Assembly: GCA_028717785.1 (NCBI GenBank)
Contig: JAQUND010000091.1
Span: 1-6,398 of the forward strand
Direction: 5' to 3'
Source: Candidatus Nanoarchaeia archaeon
GTDB lineage: Archaea; Nanoarchaeota; Nanoarchaeia; SCGC-AAA011-G17; JAFCDX01
Length of the DNA stretch: 6,398 bases
The notes beneath the pieces were generated by a model that was not told the DNA's origin, made no database searches, and saw nothing but the letters and a program-made list of their open reading frames with translations. The translations under genes were made by a program, and so were the position numbers. This document shows, piece by piece, positions 5,671-6,398 of this stretch (its first letter is position 1; each line of letters opens with the position of its first letter).

Positions 5671-6398
5671 ATGTCGGAAGTAAAAAGAACAAGAGCAAGA
5701 GAAAAACAACTTGAAAAAGTTGAAGAAACTAAAATAGTAGAAGAACCTATAACTCCAGAAGTAGTAGAAATTAAAGAAAATATTGAAGAAGTTGAAGGTG
5801 AAGAAAGAGGAATTCAAATTAAAGAAAGTAACTGGAAACCAAAAACAGAATTAGGTAGGTTAGTTGCTTCAGGAAAAATAACAAATATAGAACAAGTATT
5901 CGCAAGTTCAAAACCAATACTAGAATCAGAAATTGTTGATCAATTATTACCTGGATTAGAAATGGCTTTACTAAATGTAGGTCAATCTAAAGGTAAATTT
6001 GGTGGTGGAAAGAGAAGTATTTGGAAACAAACTCAGAAGAAAACTAAAGAAGGAAATAAACCAAGTTTCGCAACATGCGTTGTTGTTGGAAATAGAGACG
6101 GATATGTTGGTATTGGTTATGGTAAAGCAAAAGAAACTATGCCAGCAAGAGAAAAGGCAATTAAAAATGCTAAATTAAATATTATTTCAATTAAAAGAGG
6201 ATGTGGTAGTTGGGCTTGTGGTTGTAATGAACCTCATACAATTCCATTTAGTGTGAAAGGTAGATGTGGATCTGTAAGAATTATTTTAAAACCAGCTGCA
6301 AGAGGTACAGGAATATTATCAGAATCTCAAGTTGGAATTGTTTTAGGATTAGCAGGAATAAAAGATTTACATACAAAAGCTACAGGACAAACAAGAAC
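5671..6398 (+). CDS. rps5: Small-subunit ribosomal protein uS5 (S5), 3' end outside window
   Basis: uS5 lines the mRNA entry channel and affects decoding accuracy and mRNA unwinding. The window holds 242 codons; the end lies beyond 6398. Residues 1-50 are an unusual glutamate-rich extension (15 Glu, no Asp) after a short basic start. The usual archaeal N-terminus begins near 52 (ESNWKPKTELGRLVASGKI, 52-70). The N-terminal RNA-binding domain spans about 86-172, with QSKGKFGGGKRSIWKQTQKK (105-124) and VVVGNRDGYVGIGYGKAKET (137-156). The archaeal cysteine segment follows (RGCGSWACGCNEPHTIPF, 176-193; Cys178, Cys183, Cys185, Cys199), then the C-terminal domain (KPAARGTGI, 207-215; LAGIKDLHTKATGQTRT near the window end). 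The ATG follows the uL18 TAA by one base, with a weak AGGA ten bases upstream. Confidence 0.97.
   Translation, partial: MSEVKRTRAREKQLEKVEETKIVEEPITPEVVEIKENIEEVEGEERGIQIKESNWKPKTELGRLVASGKITNIEQVFASSKPILESEIVDQLLPGLEMALLNVGQSKGKFGGGKRSIWKQTQKKTKEGNKPSFATCVVVGNRDGYVGIGYGKAKETMPAREKAIKNAKLNIISIKRGCGSWACGCNEPHTIPFSVKGRCGSVRIILKPAARGTGILSESQVGIVLGLAGIKDLHTKATGQTR

Noticed and set aside
5623..5817. Minus-strand open frame of 64 codons opposite the uS5 N-terminus, looking like a Phe/Tyr-rich membrane peptide
   Set aside because: It is fully explained as the antisense of the glutamate/lysine-rich uS5 extension.
1..6398. CRISPR arrays, tRNA or rRNA genes, mobile elements, terminators
   Set aside because: No spaced repeats, cloverleaf-like segments, transposase genes, terminal inverted repeats or run-of-T ends between genes were seen; coding sequence fills the window.

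Overview
The window is an AT-rich (roughly 25-30 % G+C by eye) stretch of an archaeal ribosomal-protein superoperon. All 15 genes lie on the + strand and leave essentially no non-coding DNA. The order is uL29 (3' end only) - aIF1 - Rnp1/Rpp29 - uS17 - uL14 - uL24 - eS4 - uL5 - uS14 - uS8 - uL6 - eL32 - eL19 - uL18 - uS5 (5' part only). This is the standard archaeal S10/spc arrangement. The archaeal/eukaryotic-type proteins eS4, eL32 and eL19, the SUI1-type initiation factor and the RNase P protein subunit together rule out a bacterium. The low G+C, near-exclusive AGA/AGG arginine codons, tight packing and small proteins suggest a small-genome DPANN archaeon, perhaps of the Woesearchaeota/Pacearchaeota group; that placement is inference. 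Having an RNase P protein argues against Nanoarchaeum itself, which lacks RNase P.

Layout. Bases 1-90 are the end of uL29. Bases 87-636 hold two non-ribosomal-protein genes that traditionally sit here in archaea: initiation factor aIF1 and the Rpp29 subunit of RNase P. Bases 633-2942 encode uS17, uL14, uL24, eS4 and uL5. Bases 2939-4107 encode uS14, uS8 and uL6. Bases 4104-5669 encode eL32, eL19 and uL18. Bases 5671-6398 encode uS5, which runs off the window. In other archaea uL30, uL15 and SecY usually follow.

The genes work together in building and starting the ribosome: early rRNA-binding proteins (uL24, uS17, uS8, eS4), the 5S rRNA partners (uL5, uL18), the A-site/factor-region proteins (uL6, uL14, uS14, uS5), a start-codon selection factor and a tRNA 5'-processing subunit. 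Each of the 14 gene junctions falls into one of three geometries: a 4-base overlap (seven), a 1-base gap (five) or an 11-base overlap (two). This points to one polycistronic mRNA with translational coupling. No promoter, terminator, RNA gene, repeat array or mobile element can be supported.

I see no undescribed system here. The points worth a second look are modest: the discrete junction geometries and their stop-codon split, the charged tail on eL32, the acidic N-terminal extension on uS5, the long uS14 N-terminus, the very short Rpp29, and the slightly different sequence character of the aIF1 gene.
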